Shown piece after piece: positions 37,308 to 46,667 of a stretch of 64,000 bases of DNA. Source of the stretch: Ideonella sp. Its GTDB lineage: Bacteria > Pseudomonadota > Gammaproteobacteria > Burkholderiales > Burkholderiaceae_C. Under the pieces are notes generated by a model. The model was given only the letters and a program-made list of their open reading frames with translations. It did not search any database and was not told the DNA's origin. The stretch lies in assembly GCA_015075545.1 (NCBI GenBank), contig JABTUC010000004.1:62001-126000 (forward strand), written 5' to 3'. A program made the translations under genes and the position numbers. How positions within the stretch are numbered: the first letter of the stretch is position 1; every line of letters starts with the position of its first letter.

Positions 37308-37475
37308 ATGCCGCTCAAGACCGTCTACGCCGTCGTCGCCGTGGTCCTGATGCTGCTCTACCTGTCGCCCGTGCTCTACCGACTGAAGGAGCTGGACCTC
37401 GCGATCGTCGTGATCGTCGGCGTCGGGATGATGCTGCTCGACGTCTGGCAGTCGCTGAAGTCGAAGGAAGAGTGA
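37308..37475 (+). CDS. Small two-helix membrane protein
   Basis: A 55-residue protein starting at ATG 37308, with GGGGAG about 8 bases upstream. It holds two membrane helices ('VVAVVLMLLYLSPVLY' and 'DLAIVVIVGVGMMLLDVW') and a charged tail 'SLKSKEE'. It follows the amidase by 16 bp and probably ends the TRAP operon. Its short length and good ribosome-binding site suggest a real small gene, but I do not recognise a family. Confidence 0.6.
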   Translation: MPLKTVYAVVAVVLMLLYLSPVLYRLKELDLAIVVIVGVGMMLLDVWQSLKSKEE

Positions 37476-37488
37476 CGCGCCAACCCGG

Positions 37489-37890
37489 CTACAGGTGGCC
37501 GGAGAACGCCGGCGCGCCCTGCCAGCGGTCGTGCAGTCCGTCGACGAAGGTGACCGGCACGCGCGACAGCTCCTCGTCGGTCACGTCGGTCAGGCAGCCG
37601 AGGTTGACGCCATACATCCTGCCGATCGGCGTCTCGGTGCCGATGCCGAACGCGCGCACGCCGCAGTGGCGGCAGAAGTAGTGCTGGTTCTTGCGCGTGG
37701 CGAACAGGTACTGCGTCAGCTCGCCCTCGCCGGCCAGCAGGCGGAAAGCGCCCTCGCGCGCCACCGCCGGCCAGAAGCGCGTGCGCCGGCAGATCGAGCA
37801 GTTGCAGCGGTAGCTGGCCTGCTCGAGGTCGAGGTCGGCCTCGAAGCGCACGGCGCCGCAGTGACAGCTACCGCGGTAGGTCTTCAGCAT
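37489..37890 (-). CDS. GFA-family zinc-binding protein
   Basis: A 133-residue protein with the GFA/CENP-V fold. The zinc ligands are evident: 'GSCHCGAVRFE', 'RCNCSICRRT' and 'YFCRHCGVRAFG'. The family was named for a glutathione-dependent formaldehyde-activating enzyme, yet most members have no proven activity. It lies 6 bp after the MAPEG-family gene on the same strand, a pairing that fits glutathione-linked chemistry. Confidence 0.9.
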   Translation of the reverse strand: MLKTYRGSCHCGAVRFEADLDLEQASYRCNCSICRRTRFWPAVAREGAFRLLAGEGELTQYLFATRKNQHYFCRHCGVRAFGIGTETPIGRMYGVNLGCLTDVTDEELSRVPVTFVDGLHDRWQGAPAFSGHL

Positions 37891-37896
37891 CGGCGG

Positions 37897-38289
37897 TCAG
37901 TGAGCGAAGATCTGCCACGCCACCACGGCCTGGCAGACGAAGCCGACGGCGAACGCGAGTGTGCGCAGCCAAGGGATCCCCAACGCGTAGACCAGCGCGT
38001 GCACCACGCGGGCCCAGAAGTACACCACCGCCGCGGTGGCGACCGCCGCGCTCGTCACGCCCGCGGCCTGCGCGGCCAGCACCAGCGCCGCGAAGACGAC
38101 CAGGTTCTCCACCGCGTTGGCGTGCGCCTTCTTCAAGCGCTGCGCCCACGGCGACTGCGGCTTCGGGTTGTCGGGGTAGCCCACGGTGTCGGTCAGGCCC
38201 CACGCCGCCAGGCGATCGAGGATGTACGGCACCCACAGCAAGCCGGTGAGCGCAGTGACGTACGTCAGGTACAGCAGTTCGGTCTTCAC
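37897..38289 (-). CDS. MAPEG-family membrane protein
   Basis: A 130-residue protein with four membrane helices and the MAPEG patterns 'YLTYVTALTGLLWVPYILDR', 'RLKKAHANAVENLVVFAALV' and 'YFWARVVHALVYALGIPWLR'. The E-N-L and R-x-x-H motifs match glutathione- or lipid-binding MAPEG proteins. GGAGG lies just upstream of the ATG at 38289. It is probably cotranscribed with the GFA gene. Confidence 0.9.
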   Translation of the reverse strand: MKTELLYLTYVTALTGLLWVPYILDRLAAWGLTDTVGYPDNPKPQSPWAQRLKKAHANAVENLVVFAALVLAAQAAGVTSAAVATAAVVYFWARVVHALVYALGIPWLRTLAFAVGFVCQAVVAWQIFAH

Positions 38290-38413
38290 GGCAGCACCTC
38301 CTTCGTTGTCCGCGGCGGGGAATCGTCGGGCGCGGCCAGTATAGGCAGCAGCGCGGTGGCGCGCGTGCGCAGCGCCCCGCGTTGCCCGCGCACCGGTCGC
38401 GCCCGCGCCGCGC

Positions 38414-39561
38414 TCACGCGACCGTCTGCAGAAAATCCAGCAGCAACTGGTTCACCGCGGTGGCCTGCTCCTGCTGCACCCAGTGCCCGGCGCCGTCGAT
38501 CAGCTCGGCGCCCACCATGCGCGTGCATGCGATCGACTGCATCGCCTCGAAATCACCGGGCCGCTGATACGGACCCCAGTCGCTCTCGCCGGCGACGAAC
38601 AGCGCCGGCACGTCGATCGTGCGGCCCGAGAAGATCTGCAGCTCGGCGATGCACGCCGCGTCGGCTGCGCAGCGGTACCACTGCAGGCCGCCCTGGAAGC
38701 CGGTGCGCTCGTACTCGGCGCCGTAGACGTCGAGGTCGTGCTCGGGCAGCCAGGCGCAGGCGGCGACCTCGGCGTCGCCCGGCATCTCGACCGCCACCGT
38801 CTGCGGCATCGTCTGGCCGCGCTCCATCACGTAGTAGGTGGGCATGTGCGCGAGTTCGGCGGCGCTCCATTCGCGCAGAGGATGCGGGCGGTTGTCTTTC
38901 CAATCGGCGCTCTTGTGGTGGAAGTAGGCGCGCAGGAACGCGCGCACGCCCTGCTCGCAGTGCCACAGGTCGTCGTTGGCGCGGCGCGTGCCGTAGTACC
39001 ACTGGTAGTGCTGTCGCGGCCAGCGCAGTGCGCCGAGCTGCGCGTTGATCTCGGGCAGCCGCGCGCGAGCGCTGCCGCGTCGACATCCACCGGCGGCGGC
39101 CCCGCGAACGGCGCGCTCATCATCGCCAGCGAGCGGAAGACGTCGGGCCGCAGCAGCGCGCACCACGCCGCCAGCGGCGAACCGAAGTCGTGCCCGACCA
39201 CCGCGCGCACGCGCGCGATGCCCAGCGCGGCGAGCAGGCCGATCGCATCGCGCACCAGGTTGAGCATGCGAAACGAGCGCAGGTCGCCGTCGTAGCCGGC
39301 GTCCCAGCCGGTGGTGCGGCCGTAGCCGCGCTGGTCGGGCGCGATCGCGTGGTAGCCCGCGGCGGCCAACGCCGGCAGCACGCGCCGCCAGCTGTACGCC
39401 AGCTCCGGAAAGCCGTGCAGCAACAGCACCACCGGCCGCCCCGAAGGCTCGAAGCCGGCCTCGAGCACGTGCATCGTCAGGCCGTTGACGCCTTCGACGA
39501 AGCGGCTGCGCACGCCGTGCGGCAGCAGCTCGGGGCCCAGCGGCGGCTGCAGCGGCGCCAT
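38414..39561 (-). CDS. Alpha/beta hydrolase, epoxide-hydrolase-like, one frameshift
   Basis: About 380 residues once a single frame change near 39062 is allowed. The oxyanion-hole motif is 'LLLHGFPELAYSWRRVLPAL', the nucleophile elbow is Asp in 'VVGHDFGSPLAAW', and the C-terminal catalytic histidine is in 'ELIDGAGHWVQQEQ'. Lid tyrosines expected for epoxide hydrolases are plausible in 'HYQWYYGTRRAN'. It would open an epoxide or cleave a halide or ester; epoxide hydrolase is the best fit. The break lies in the lid domain and may be a sequence error. Confidence 0.82.
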
Positions 39562-39577
39562 GGGTCGGCGGCGGCGA

Positions 39578-39907
39578 CTACTTGCGCAGCGCCACCGTCA
39601 CCAGCGCCGAGGCGTCGTCGATCGCCCGCACGCCGTGCACCGCGTCGCCGCTGAGGTACAGCAGCTGCCCGGCGTGCAGGCGGTGGCTGCGGCCGCCGGC
39701 GCTGACGTCGATGCGGCCCTCGATGCACTGGATCGTGATCTCGCCGCTCACCTTGTGCGGCGGCAACGACGCCCCCGCGGGCAGCACGAGGCGCATCACC
39801 TCGAGGTCGGTGGACTTGAACAGCGCCGTCGAACGGTGCTCGGCGAGCCGGCTGCCCAGCGGGCCCACGTCGACGACCTGACCAGGGATTGCGTGCTCGA
39901 TGGCCAT
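39578..39907 (-). CDS. Small cupin-domain protein
   Basis: A 109-residue single-cupin protein. The metal-site motif is partial: 'GASLPPHKVSGEITIQCIEG' keeps one histidine and the glutamate, and 'GDAVHGVRAI' supplies a second histidine. It starts 'MAIEHAIPGQVVDVGPLGSR'. Small cupins of this type often bind a metal and a small ligand, or act as anti-sigma-like sensors. It sits 16 bp upstream of the hydrolase gene on the same strand. Confidence 0.85.
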   Translation of the reverse strand: MAIEHAIPGQVVDVGPLGSRLAEHRSTALFKSTDLEVMRLVLPAGASLPPHKVSGEITIQCIEGRIDVSAGGRSHRLHAGQLLYLSGDAVHGVRAIDDASALVTVALRK

Positions 39908-39955
39908 GGCCGCAGTATGCGCGCGTCCGGCTTCGCTGCGATGCCGGCCGAAGAC

Positions 39956-40689
39956 CTACAGCGTGCGCCGCAGCGCCTCGAAGAACAGCTCCGACTGCAG
40001 CCGCTCGCCACAGCACTGCGCGGCCACGCGGGCGGCCAGTTGCGGTGCCACCGGCGCCAGCGGCCGGCCGGTCTGCTGCGCCAGCACCTGGTGCATGCAC
40101 GCGCGCTCGAGGTAGTAGAGGTCGTCGTACGCGTGGTCGATGCGCGCGCCGCAGACGATCACGCCGTGGTTGCCGAGAAACGCGACGTCGGCGCCGGCCA
40201 TCGCGCGCGCGATGCGCTCGCCTCGGAGTCGTCGAGCGCCAGGCCGTTGTAGTGCGCGTCGATCGCCACGCGGCCGTGGAAGCGCATCGCGTTCTGCGAC
40301 AGCGTGGTGTCGAGGCCGCGCTCGGCGGTGAGCGTCAGCGCGGTGGCGAACGGCATGTGGGTGTGCAGCACGCACGCCTTGGCCGCAATGCGGTGCACGG
40401 CGGCGTGGATGAACATCGCGGTCGGCTCGACCTCGCGCTCGCCCGCGAGCCGCGCGCCGTGCGCATCGACCATCACGATGTCGTCGGCCTGCACCTCGCT
40501 CCACAGCAGCCCGCGCGGATTGAGCAGGAAGCGGCCCGAGCCGTCGGGCAGCTCGATGCTGAAATGGTTGCACACGCCTTCGCCGAGACCGTGGTGCGCG
40601 GCGGCTCGCAGCGCCAGCGCGAGGTCGTCGCGCAGCGGGCGCACGGTGGGGCCGCGGTAGTCGGCGCCGTGGGTGGACGATCGGCTCAT
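39956..40689 (-). CDS. Class II aldolase/adducin family protein, one frameshift
   Basis: About 244 residues. It shows the fold's zinc-site histidines in 'CVLHTHMPFATAL', a substrate-binding 'GEGVCNHFSIELPDG' loop, and 'FLGNHGVIVCG' that carries the third metal histidine. The frame changes once near 40220, between 'NGLALDDSEA' and 'GERIARAMAGAD'. Relatives are fuculose- or ribulose-phosphate aldolases/epimerases and non-sugar decarboxylases; the substrate cannot be told. It lies in a same-strand run with the MFS transporter upstream (34 bp) and the cupin downstream. Confidence 0.82.
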
Positions 40690-40723
40690 CGCGCGCAGTA
40701 TCGCCCGGCCGGGCGCCGCGCAA

Positions 40724-41950
40724 TCAGGTCGTCGCCAGGCCGGCCTTGCTCGAGCGATGCAGCGCGAAGCCCACCTGCACGATGCCCGCCGCCAGCCCGA
40801 GCGACACGCCGGCGTGCACCGCCGCGGTGTACGAACCGAGCCAGTCGAACAGCAGGCCGCCTCCGAAGGCACCGACGAAGCTGCCGATCTGGTGGCTGAC
40901 GAAGGCCACGCCGCCGAGCATCGCCTGCCAGCGCAGGCCGAAGACATCGGTGATCCAGGCCGCCAGCAGCGGCCCGACGCCGAGCCACAGAAAGCCCATC
41001 ACCGCGGCGAACGCCAGCGTGCCGCCGGGCGTCGGCGGCGCTGCGAAGTACCACCACAGCGTGAGCGAGCGCAGCAGGTAGATCAGCCCCAGCAGCACCA
41101 GCTTGTTCCAGCGGCCGCCGGCCCAGCCGAAGAACAGGCTGCCCAGCACGTTGAAGCCGCCGATCACGCCCAGCGCTTGCGCGCTCAGCATCGGGTCCAT
41201 GCCGCAGATCTGCAGGTACGACGGCAGGTGCGTGGTGAGGAAGATCAACTGCATGCCGCAGACGAAGTACGCCGCCGCAACGACCACGAAGGGCACGTGC
41301 TTCAACGCCATGCCGAGCGCAGCACCGGCGCTGCGGTCGAGCCCGCCGGGCGATGGCGGCAGCGGCACGCGGTCGACCCGGCCGGCGAACCAGGCCGCCG
41401 GCAGCATCGCCAGCGCGATCACGACGAAGCCCCACACCCCCGCCCGCCAGCCGTAGGCCTGGTTGAGCGCCTGGCCGATCGGCGCCGACAGCAGCGCACC
41501 GAGCGAGCCGGCGGCCGACACGACGCCGAGCATCGCGCTGCGCATCGCCTCGCTCACCGGCCGCGCGGCGGTGGCCATCGCGATCGCCGGGCCGGTGCAC
41601 GCCATCGACGCGCCGATGGCGACCCCGGCGCCGAGCACCACGCCCGCCTCGCCGTGCGCGGCGGCCAGCACCACGAGGCCCGCCAGATACAGCAGCGAGC
41701 CGCCGAGCATCAGCGGGCGGAAGCCCCAGCGCACCGCCCAGGCACCGGCCAGCGGCTGCAGCACGCCCCACACCAGGTTCTGCGTCGCGATCGCCAAGGT
41801 GAAGTCGGACACCGAGATGCCGATGTCCTGGGTCAGCGCCGGCATGAACAGGCCCAGGCTCTGGCGCAGCCCCATCGCCAGGCTGAGCATCATCGACACG
41901 CCGATCAGGATCGGCAGCGCCGGCCCCATGGCTCGCCATCGACTCGACAC
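40724..41950 (-). CDS. MFS transporter (oxalate/formate antiporter-like)
   Basis: A 408-residue, 12-helix carrier. It starts 'PALPILIGVSMMLSLAMGLR' and carries the MFS signature 'LAGAWAVRWGFRPLMLGGSL' between helices 2 and 3, with 'GRWNKLVLL' at the equivalent place in the second half. I placed the start at GTG 41950, which has GAGGAG five bases upstream; ATG at 41929 is an alternative. Close relatives transport monocarboxylates. It is divergent from the phosphoesterase gene. Confidence 0.87.
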   Translation of the reverse strand: MSSRWRAMGPALPILIGVSMMLSLAMGLRQSLGLFMPALTQDIGISVSDFTLAIATQNLVWGVLQPLAGAWAVRWGFRPLMLGGSLLYLAGLVVLAAAHGEAGVVLGAGVAIGASMACTGPAIAMATAARPVSEAMRSAMLGVVSAAGSLGALLSAPIGQALNQAYGWRAGVWGFVVIALAMLPAAWFAGRVDRVPLPPSPGGLDRSAGAALGMALKHVPFVVVAAAYFVCGMQLIFLTTHLPSYLQICGMDPMLSAQALGVIGGFNVLGSLFFGWAGGRWNKLVLLGLIYLLRSLTLWWYFAAPPTPGGTLAFAAVMGFLWLGVGPLLAAWITDVFGLRWQAMLGGVAFVSHQIGSFVGAFGGGLLFDWLGSYTAAVHAGVSLGLAAGIVQVGFALHRSSKAGLATT

Positions 41951-42054
41951 TTCTCCTCCTCGCCCGGCAGGCATCGTGCCAGCAATCGGCAGCGGCCACC
42001 GAGCCAAGGGTATCGCCGGATTGAAGCGCCGGCGCACGGCACCATCTGCCTTCG

Positions 42055-43161
42055 ATGTTCGCGATCTGGCTTTCGGCGCTGCTGCACCTGTACATCGGCT
42101 GGCGCATCGCGCCGGAGCTGCCGGCGGCCTGGGAGGGCTGGGCCCTCGCCGCGGCGCTGGTCGCCTCGGCGATCCTGATTCCGCTGGCGTTCTTCGGCCG
42201 TCGCTCGCGCAACAGGGCGCGTGCCGACCGCTTCACCTGGGCCGGCATGCTGGCGCTCGGCGCGTTCTCCATGCTGCTGCCACTGACGCTGCTGCGCGAC
42301 GTGGTGCTCTTGCTCGCATGGCCATGGCACATCGAAGCGCTCGCGCGCTGGAGTGCGGCGGCGGTGCCGCTGGCGGCGCTGGCGATCGTGACGATCGGCT
42401 TCGTCAACGCGCGGCGCACCGCGCGCGTGCGCGAGGTCGCGCTGCCGATGGCCGGGCTACCGCCGGCGCTGCACGGCTTCACGATCGCGCAGATCAGCGA
42501 TCTCCACGTCGGTCCGACGATCAAGCGGCCGTATCTGCAGCGCGTGGTCGATGCCGTCAATGCGCTGCATGCCGACGCGGTGGCCGTCACCGGCGACCTC
42601 GTCGACGGCCGCGTCGCCGACCTCGCGCCGCACGTGGCGCCGCTGGCGGCGCTGCGCTCGACGCACGGCACCTTCTTCGTCACCGGCAACCACGAGTACT
42701 ACAGCGGCGCGAACGAGTGGATCGCCGAGCTGCGGCGCCTCGGCGTGCACGTGCTGCTCAACGAACACGTGGTGCTGCGCCATGGCGGCGCGCAGCTCGT
42801 GCTGGCCGGCGTGGCCGACACCAGCGCGCACCACTTCGACCCGCAGCACAAGAGCGACCCGCAGCGCGCGCTGCGCGGCGCACCGGCCGACGCCGGGCTG
42901 CGCGTGCTGCTGGCGCACCAGCCGCGCAGCGCCGAGGCCGCCGCGCAGGCGGGCTTCGACGTGCAGTTGTCGGGCCACACGCACGGCGGCCAGTACTGGC
43001 CGTGGAGCCTGCTGGTGCGGCTGCAGCAGCCGTACACCGCCGGGCTGCACCGGCTGCGCCAGTTGCGGATCTACACCAGCCGCGGCACCGGTTACTGGGG
43101 GCCGCCGCTGCGCTTTCTGGCGCCGTCGGAGATCACGCGGCTGACGCTGGTCGGCGCGTGA
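42055..43161 (+). CDS. Membrane-anchored metallophosphoesterase (YaeI/YkuE-like)
   Basis: A 368-residue protein. Three or four membrane helices occupy the first 120 residues, then the calcineurin-like domain: 'AQISDLHVGPTI', 'AVTGDLVDGRV', 'FVTGNHEYYSG', 'LLAHQPRS' and 'QLSGHTHGGQYWPW', the complete metal-ligand set. Members with this architecture hydrolyse phosphodiesters such as UDP-linked lipids or cyclic nucleotides. The frame is intact. It is convergent with the M48 peptidase gene. Confidence 0.9.
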   Translation: MFAIWLSALLHLYIGWRIAPELPAAWEGWALAAALVASAILIPLAFFGRRSRNRARADRFTWAGMLALGAFSMLLPLTLLRDVVLLLAWPWHIEALARWSAAAVPLAALAIVTIGFVNARRTARVREVALPMAGLPPALHGFTIAQISDLHVGPTIKRPYLQRVVDAVNALHADAVAVTGDLVDGRVADLAPHVAPLAALRSTHGTFFVTGNHEYYSGANEWIAELRRLGVHVLLNEHVVLRHGGAQLVLAGVADTSAHHFDPQHKSDPQRALRGAPADAGLRVLLAHQPRSAEAAAQAGFDVQLSGHTHGGQYWPWSLLVRLQQPYTAGLHRLRQLRIYTSRGTGYWGPPLRFLAPSEITRLTLVGA

Positions 43162-43168
43162 GCGCCGC

Positions 43169-44377
43169 TCAGATGTTGCCCGTCGGCAGCGGCTGGCCGT
43201 GGCACGCCGGCGGCACCTGCGCCGGAGACAGATCGGGGCCGCCGGTGCAACTCCACTCGATGCGGCCGTCGTCGGCCTCGTCGGGCGTGAAAACGAGCGC
43301 GCCGTGCGGCGTGGTCACCGTGAGCACCATCTGGTCGGTGTCGAGCGCCAGTTCGCCGCCGCCGGGCAGGTACTCGGGGATGCCGGCCTCCTGCAGCGAC
43401 TCGGGCACGCGCTCGTTCTTGCGATAGAACTCGCCCAGCGCGTCGCGCGCGCTGCGCGTCTGCTCCACCACCTGCTCGAGCGCCGCGCGCGCGGTGTGGT
43501 CGCGATACGCGGGCAGCCCGATCGCCGCCAGCACGCCGACCACGTAGACGAGGATCAGCACGCCGAATGCGCCGCCGAGCCGTCCGGCATACGGCACCAA
43601 CGCTGCCAGCGCATACGCCAGCGCGTGGCGTGGCGGCGGTGCGGCGTCGCGATCGAGCACGCGCCAGACGCGCTTGGTCAGCCACGGGTACGGCGACGTG
43701 AGTTCGTGAAACGACATCCAGAAGCCCGACGCCTGCTGCGCCTGCTGGCGGTAGGTCTCGAGGTCGATCTGCTGCCAGCGCCGCCCGCCGGCGGCGAGCG
43801 CAGCCAGCGCGCGCGCGGCGTTGTGCGGCGCGCTGCTGCACGCGGCACCGTGGCGGTCGCAGGTGCTCTCTCTGGCCCGCGCGTACGCCGCGCCCACCAG
43901 CGGCAGCCACAGCACCGGCCAGCGCACGAACTGCCAGTGCAGTTGCTTCATTCGCAAGTGGCCCAGCTCGTGGCCGATGTAGAAGCGCACGCCATCGGGG
44001 TGGTGCCGCATCGCGTCGACCACGTCCGACAGCAGCACGACGTATTGCGAGCGCAGGAACCGGGTGGCGAACGCGTTGAGCCCGCCGTCGCCGTTGAGCA
44101 CGTAGGCCCGCGGCAGGCGCGTGATGTGCAGCCGCTCGCAGCAGGCGACCAACTGTGCGTGCAGATCGGGAAACTGCGACTGCGACAGCGCGACGCCGTT
44201 GCCCTGGATGCGCGACACCAGCGCCGACTGCGCGAACAGGTAGACCACAAAGCCGAGCACCAGCAGCAGCAACGCCGCGCCGAAGGTGCCGATCACCAGC
44301 AACAGCCACGCGAGCAGCCCGAACAGCAGCGTGAACACGCCGAGCACGCGCTCGCGCGGATAGACCAGATCGTCCAT
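43169..44377 (-). CDS. M48-family metallopeptidase with C-terminal pilin-like segment
   Basis: A 402-residue membrane protein. Two helices near 12-50 precede an M48 domain with the zinc motif 'YIGHELGHLRMKQLHWQF' and the downstream acidic ligand region 'ARESTCDRHG'. After about residue 270 a further helix reads 'YVVGVLAAIGLPAYRDHTAR', very like the hydrophobic N-terminal helix of type IV pilins, followed by 'ALEQVVEQTRSARDALGEFY' and a small globular domain with two cysteines near the end. The peptidase probably faces the cytoplasm or membrane surface and handles membrane proteins. The pilin-like part may recognise or mimic a substrate; this is inference. Confidence 0.85.
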   Translation of the reverse strand: MDDLVYPRERVLGVFTLLFGLLAWLLLVIGTFGAALLLLVLGFVVYLFAQSALVSRIQGNGVALSQSQFPDLHAQLVACCERLHITRLPRAYVLNGDGGLNAFATRFLRSQYVVLLSDVVDAMRHHPDGVRFYIGHELGHLRMKQLHWQFVRWPVLWLPLVGAAYARARESTCDRHGAACSSAPHNAARALAALAAGGRRWQQIDLETYRQQAQQASGFWMSFHELTSPYPWLTKRVWRVLDRDAAPPPRHALAYALAALVPYAGRLGGAFGVLILVYVVGVLAAIGLPAYRDHTARAALEQVVEQTRSARDALGEFYRKNERVPESLQEAGIPEYLPGGGELALDTDQMVLTVTTPHGALVFTPDEADDGRIEWSCTGGPDLSPAQVPPACHGQPLPTGNI

Positions 44378-44707
44378 GGCGCGCCTCCCGTTGGCGGTGG
44401 GGCATTGTCGCGCCGCGGCGGTGCCAGGTACCGAGCCTGCAGCGCTGCCGCCAGGCGCTGCGGCAGCATGCCGGTGTGCTGCTCGAACGCGTCGCCCGAC
44501 GACTCGGCAATCGAGTGCATCATCGCGGCGCGCAGCAACTCCGGGCCTCGCGCGGGCGCTGGCGCCCTCGGTGCCGGGGCCGCAGGATTCCCACGTCGCC
44601 AGCAGTGCGGCCAGACGCAACGATGTCGGAGATCGCCGGCCATGGTCTACGCTGCACTGCCTGCAGCTCGAGCCGTTGGGCTTGCGCATTCATCCAAGGG
44701 AGGATCC
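44378..44707. other. Spacer upstream of M48 peptidase; possible broken minus-strand frame
   Basis: This 330-bp stretch lies between divergent genes. A minus-strand frame reads 'MMHSIAESSGDAFEQHTGML' and 'PQRLAAALQARYLAPPRR' before running into the M48 start region in another frame; it looks somewhat protein-like but has no clear start or end. No promoter could be assigned with confidence. A GGGAGG Shine-Dalgarno element for the plus-strand gene is at its right end. Confidence 0.3.
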
Positions 44708-45094
44708 ATGTACGCACCGATCACGCTGCCGTTCGGCGCCAAGATGCTGTTCAACACCGTCAAGCTCAAGCCGGGGGTGAGCTTCGACGACGTCGAGCTC
44801 TCGGTGGCCGAGATGTGCAACGTCGTCAAGGAGACCTACGGGGGCGACAAGGGCGGCTTCGTCGCCGGCCAGGTCTTCAAGTTCACCGGTTTCGTCTCGG
44901 AGGGCGGCTCGCTGGGAGAAGCCGCCGCCGGCGACGAACACTACGCGATCGTCACCTACTGGCGCTCGTTCGACGAGCACGAGAAGTCGCACGCCGACCA
45001 GGTGTTCCGCGCGAAGTTCGACGCGCTGGCGACGATGTGCACCGAAACCCGCGAGTTCGGCTACGACATGCTGTGGCAGGGCACGCCCGGCTGA
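44708..45094 (+). CDS. Uncharacterised conserved-looking small protein
   Basis: A 128-residue soluble protein with GGGAGG about 8 bases before the ATG. It reads 'MLFNTVKLKPGVSFDDVELS', 'DEHYAIVTYWRSFDEHEKSH' and 'FRAKFDALATMCTETREFGY'. The strand-helix-strand pattern with 'AIVTYWRSFDEHEKSH' resembles the ferredoxin-like fold of antibiotic-biosynthesis-monooxygenase (ABM) domains, which suggests a dimeric alpha/beta barrel. I cannot assign an activity. It has no operon partner. Confidence 0.75.
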   Translation: MYAPITLPFGAKMLFNTVKLKPGVSFDDVELSVAEMCNVVKETYGGDKGGFVAGQVFKFTGFVSEGGSLGEAAAGDEHYAIVTYWRSFDEHEKSHADQVFRAKFDALATMCTETREFGYDMLWQGTPG

Positions 45095-45100
45095 TTTCCT

Positions 45101-46209
45101 TCAGCGCTCGAGCCGCAGGACGCGGCCGTCGGCGCTGTCGGTGGCCACGTAGAGCCAGCCGTCGGGGCCCTGGCGCACGTCGCGGATGCGCTCCTTCAGA
45201 TCCCGCAGCAGGCGCTCCTCGCCGACCACTTTGCGCCCGTCGAGCGTCAGGCGCACCAGCATCTCGCCGGCCAGCGCGCCGACGAACAGGCTGCCCTTCC
45301 AGCCGGGGTAGCGGTCGCTGGTGAGAAAGGCCATGCCGCTGGGCGCGATCGACGGCACCCACACCTTCAGCGGCTGCTCGAAGCCCGGCTCGGGCCCTCC
45401 TCGCCGATGCGCGTGCCGGTGCCGTAGTTGCGGCCGAAGGTGAGCAGCGGCCAGCCGTAGTTGCGCCCCGCCGCGACGATGTTGACCTCGTCGCCGCCTT
45501 GCGGGCCGTGCTCGTGCGCCCACAGTTCGCCGCTGGCCGGGTGCAGCGCCGCGCCCTGCACGTTGCGGTGGCCGAGGCTCCAGATCTCGGGCAGCGCGCC
45601 GGCGCGGCCGACGAACGGGTTGTCGGCCGGCACCTTGCCGTCGGGCTCGATGCGAACGATCTTGCCGAGGTGGCCGTCGAGCACCTGCGCGTCGTCCTTG
45701 CGCGACGAGCGGTCGCCCAGCGTGACGAACAGGCGGCCGTCGCGCGCGAACACCAGCCGCCCGCCGCAGTGCGCGCGGCTGCTCACCTTGGGGCGCTGCA
45801 CGAAGATCGTGCGCACTTCCTCCAGTGCGTTGCCCACGAGCTTGCCGCGCGCCACCGCGGTGCTGTTGCCGCCGTCGCCCGGCTCGGCGTAGCTGAAGTA
45901 GACGAGCCGGTTGTCGGCGAACTTCGGATCGAGCGCCACGTCGAGCAGACCGCACTGTCCACCGACCGAGATGGCGGGCAGCCCGGCGATCGGTGCGCCG
46001 AGTGCGCCGTCGCGCTCGACGATGCGCAACCGTCCGGCGCGCTCGGTGACGAGCAGGCGACCGTCGGGCAGGAAGGCCAGCGACCACGGGTGCGACAGGC
46101 CCTGCGCGACCGTGACCGGCCTCAGCCGCTCGGCGCCCGACGCCGCGGCCGCCAGGAGCACGAACGCCGCCAACGCGGCGCGACCGACGAGGGCAAGGAG
46201 TCTGCGCAT
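45101..46209 (-). CDS. PQQ-dependent soluble sugar dehydrogenase (YliI-like), one frameshift
   Basis: About 369 residues. A signal peptide ('[15 protein letters not shown]') sends it to the periplasm. Beta-propeller motifs follow: '[20 protein letters not shown]', '[15 protein letters not shown]', 'VYFSYAEPG', '[12 protein letters not shown]', '[17 protein letters not shown]' and '[17 protein letters not shown]', with the catalytic-base and PQQ-binding residues of the aldose/sorbosone dehydrogenase family. The frame changes near 45395, after '[12 protein letters not shown]'. It would oxidise sugars to lactones. It is 50 bp after the DUF35 gene on the same strand. Confidence 0.85.
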
Positions 46210-46259
46210 GGGGGCATCATGCCAGCGGCCGAGCCGCCGCGCAGCGCCGGGCGGGCGCT

Positions 46260-46659
46260 TCAGGCGGGAGCGAACACCGCCACCGGCGTGCCGTCGTCGC
46301 TCGGTACGAAGCGCACCCGCACCGCAGATGCCGACGCGCCAGCCCGCGGCCGGCGCGTCGACCAGGTTGGTCAGCATCGTCGGGCCCTCGTCGAGCGTCA
46401 CGTACGCCAGCGTGAACGGCGGCTCGGCGCGCCGCATCGTCGACCACGAATACACCGTGCCGCGGCCGCTGGCCGGCTTCCACTGGGTGCGGCTGCTCAG
46501 GCAGTGCGGGCACACCGCGCGCGGGTACCAATGGGTGCGGCCGCAGTCGTCGCACCAGCGCAGCAGGAACTGCCCTTGCCTGCCCGCCTCGACGAAGGCC
46601 GCGTTGTCGGCGCCGATGCCCGGCGACGGCATCGCGCGCAGCTTGGGCGTGGTGTTCAT
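46260..46659 (-). CDS. DUF35/OB-fold zinc-ribbon protein partnering a thiolase, one frameshift
   Basis: About 133 residues. The rubredoxin-like zinc ribbon is '[21 protein letters not shown]' (four cysteines), followed by an OB-fold ('[11 protein letters not shown]', '[12 protein letters not shown]'). The frame shifts near 46325, after which the expected strand '[17 protein letters not shown]' is read to the stop at 46260. In bacteria and archaea these proteins bind thiolase-like enzymes and channel acyl-CoA. It begins 8 bp after the thiolase stop, supporting that partnership. Confidence 0.82.
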
Positions 46660-46667
46660 CGGCGACG

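Noticed and set aside
44378-44643. Possible small gene upstream of the M48 peptidase on the minus strand
   Set aside because: No clear start, and the end runs into the M48 coding region in another frame.
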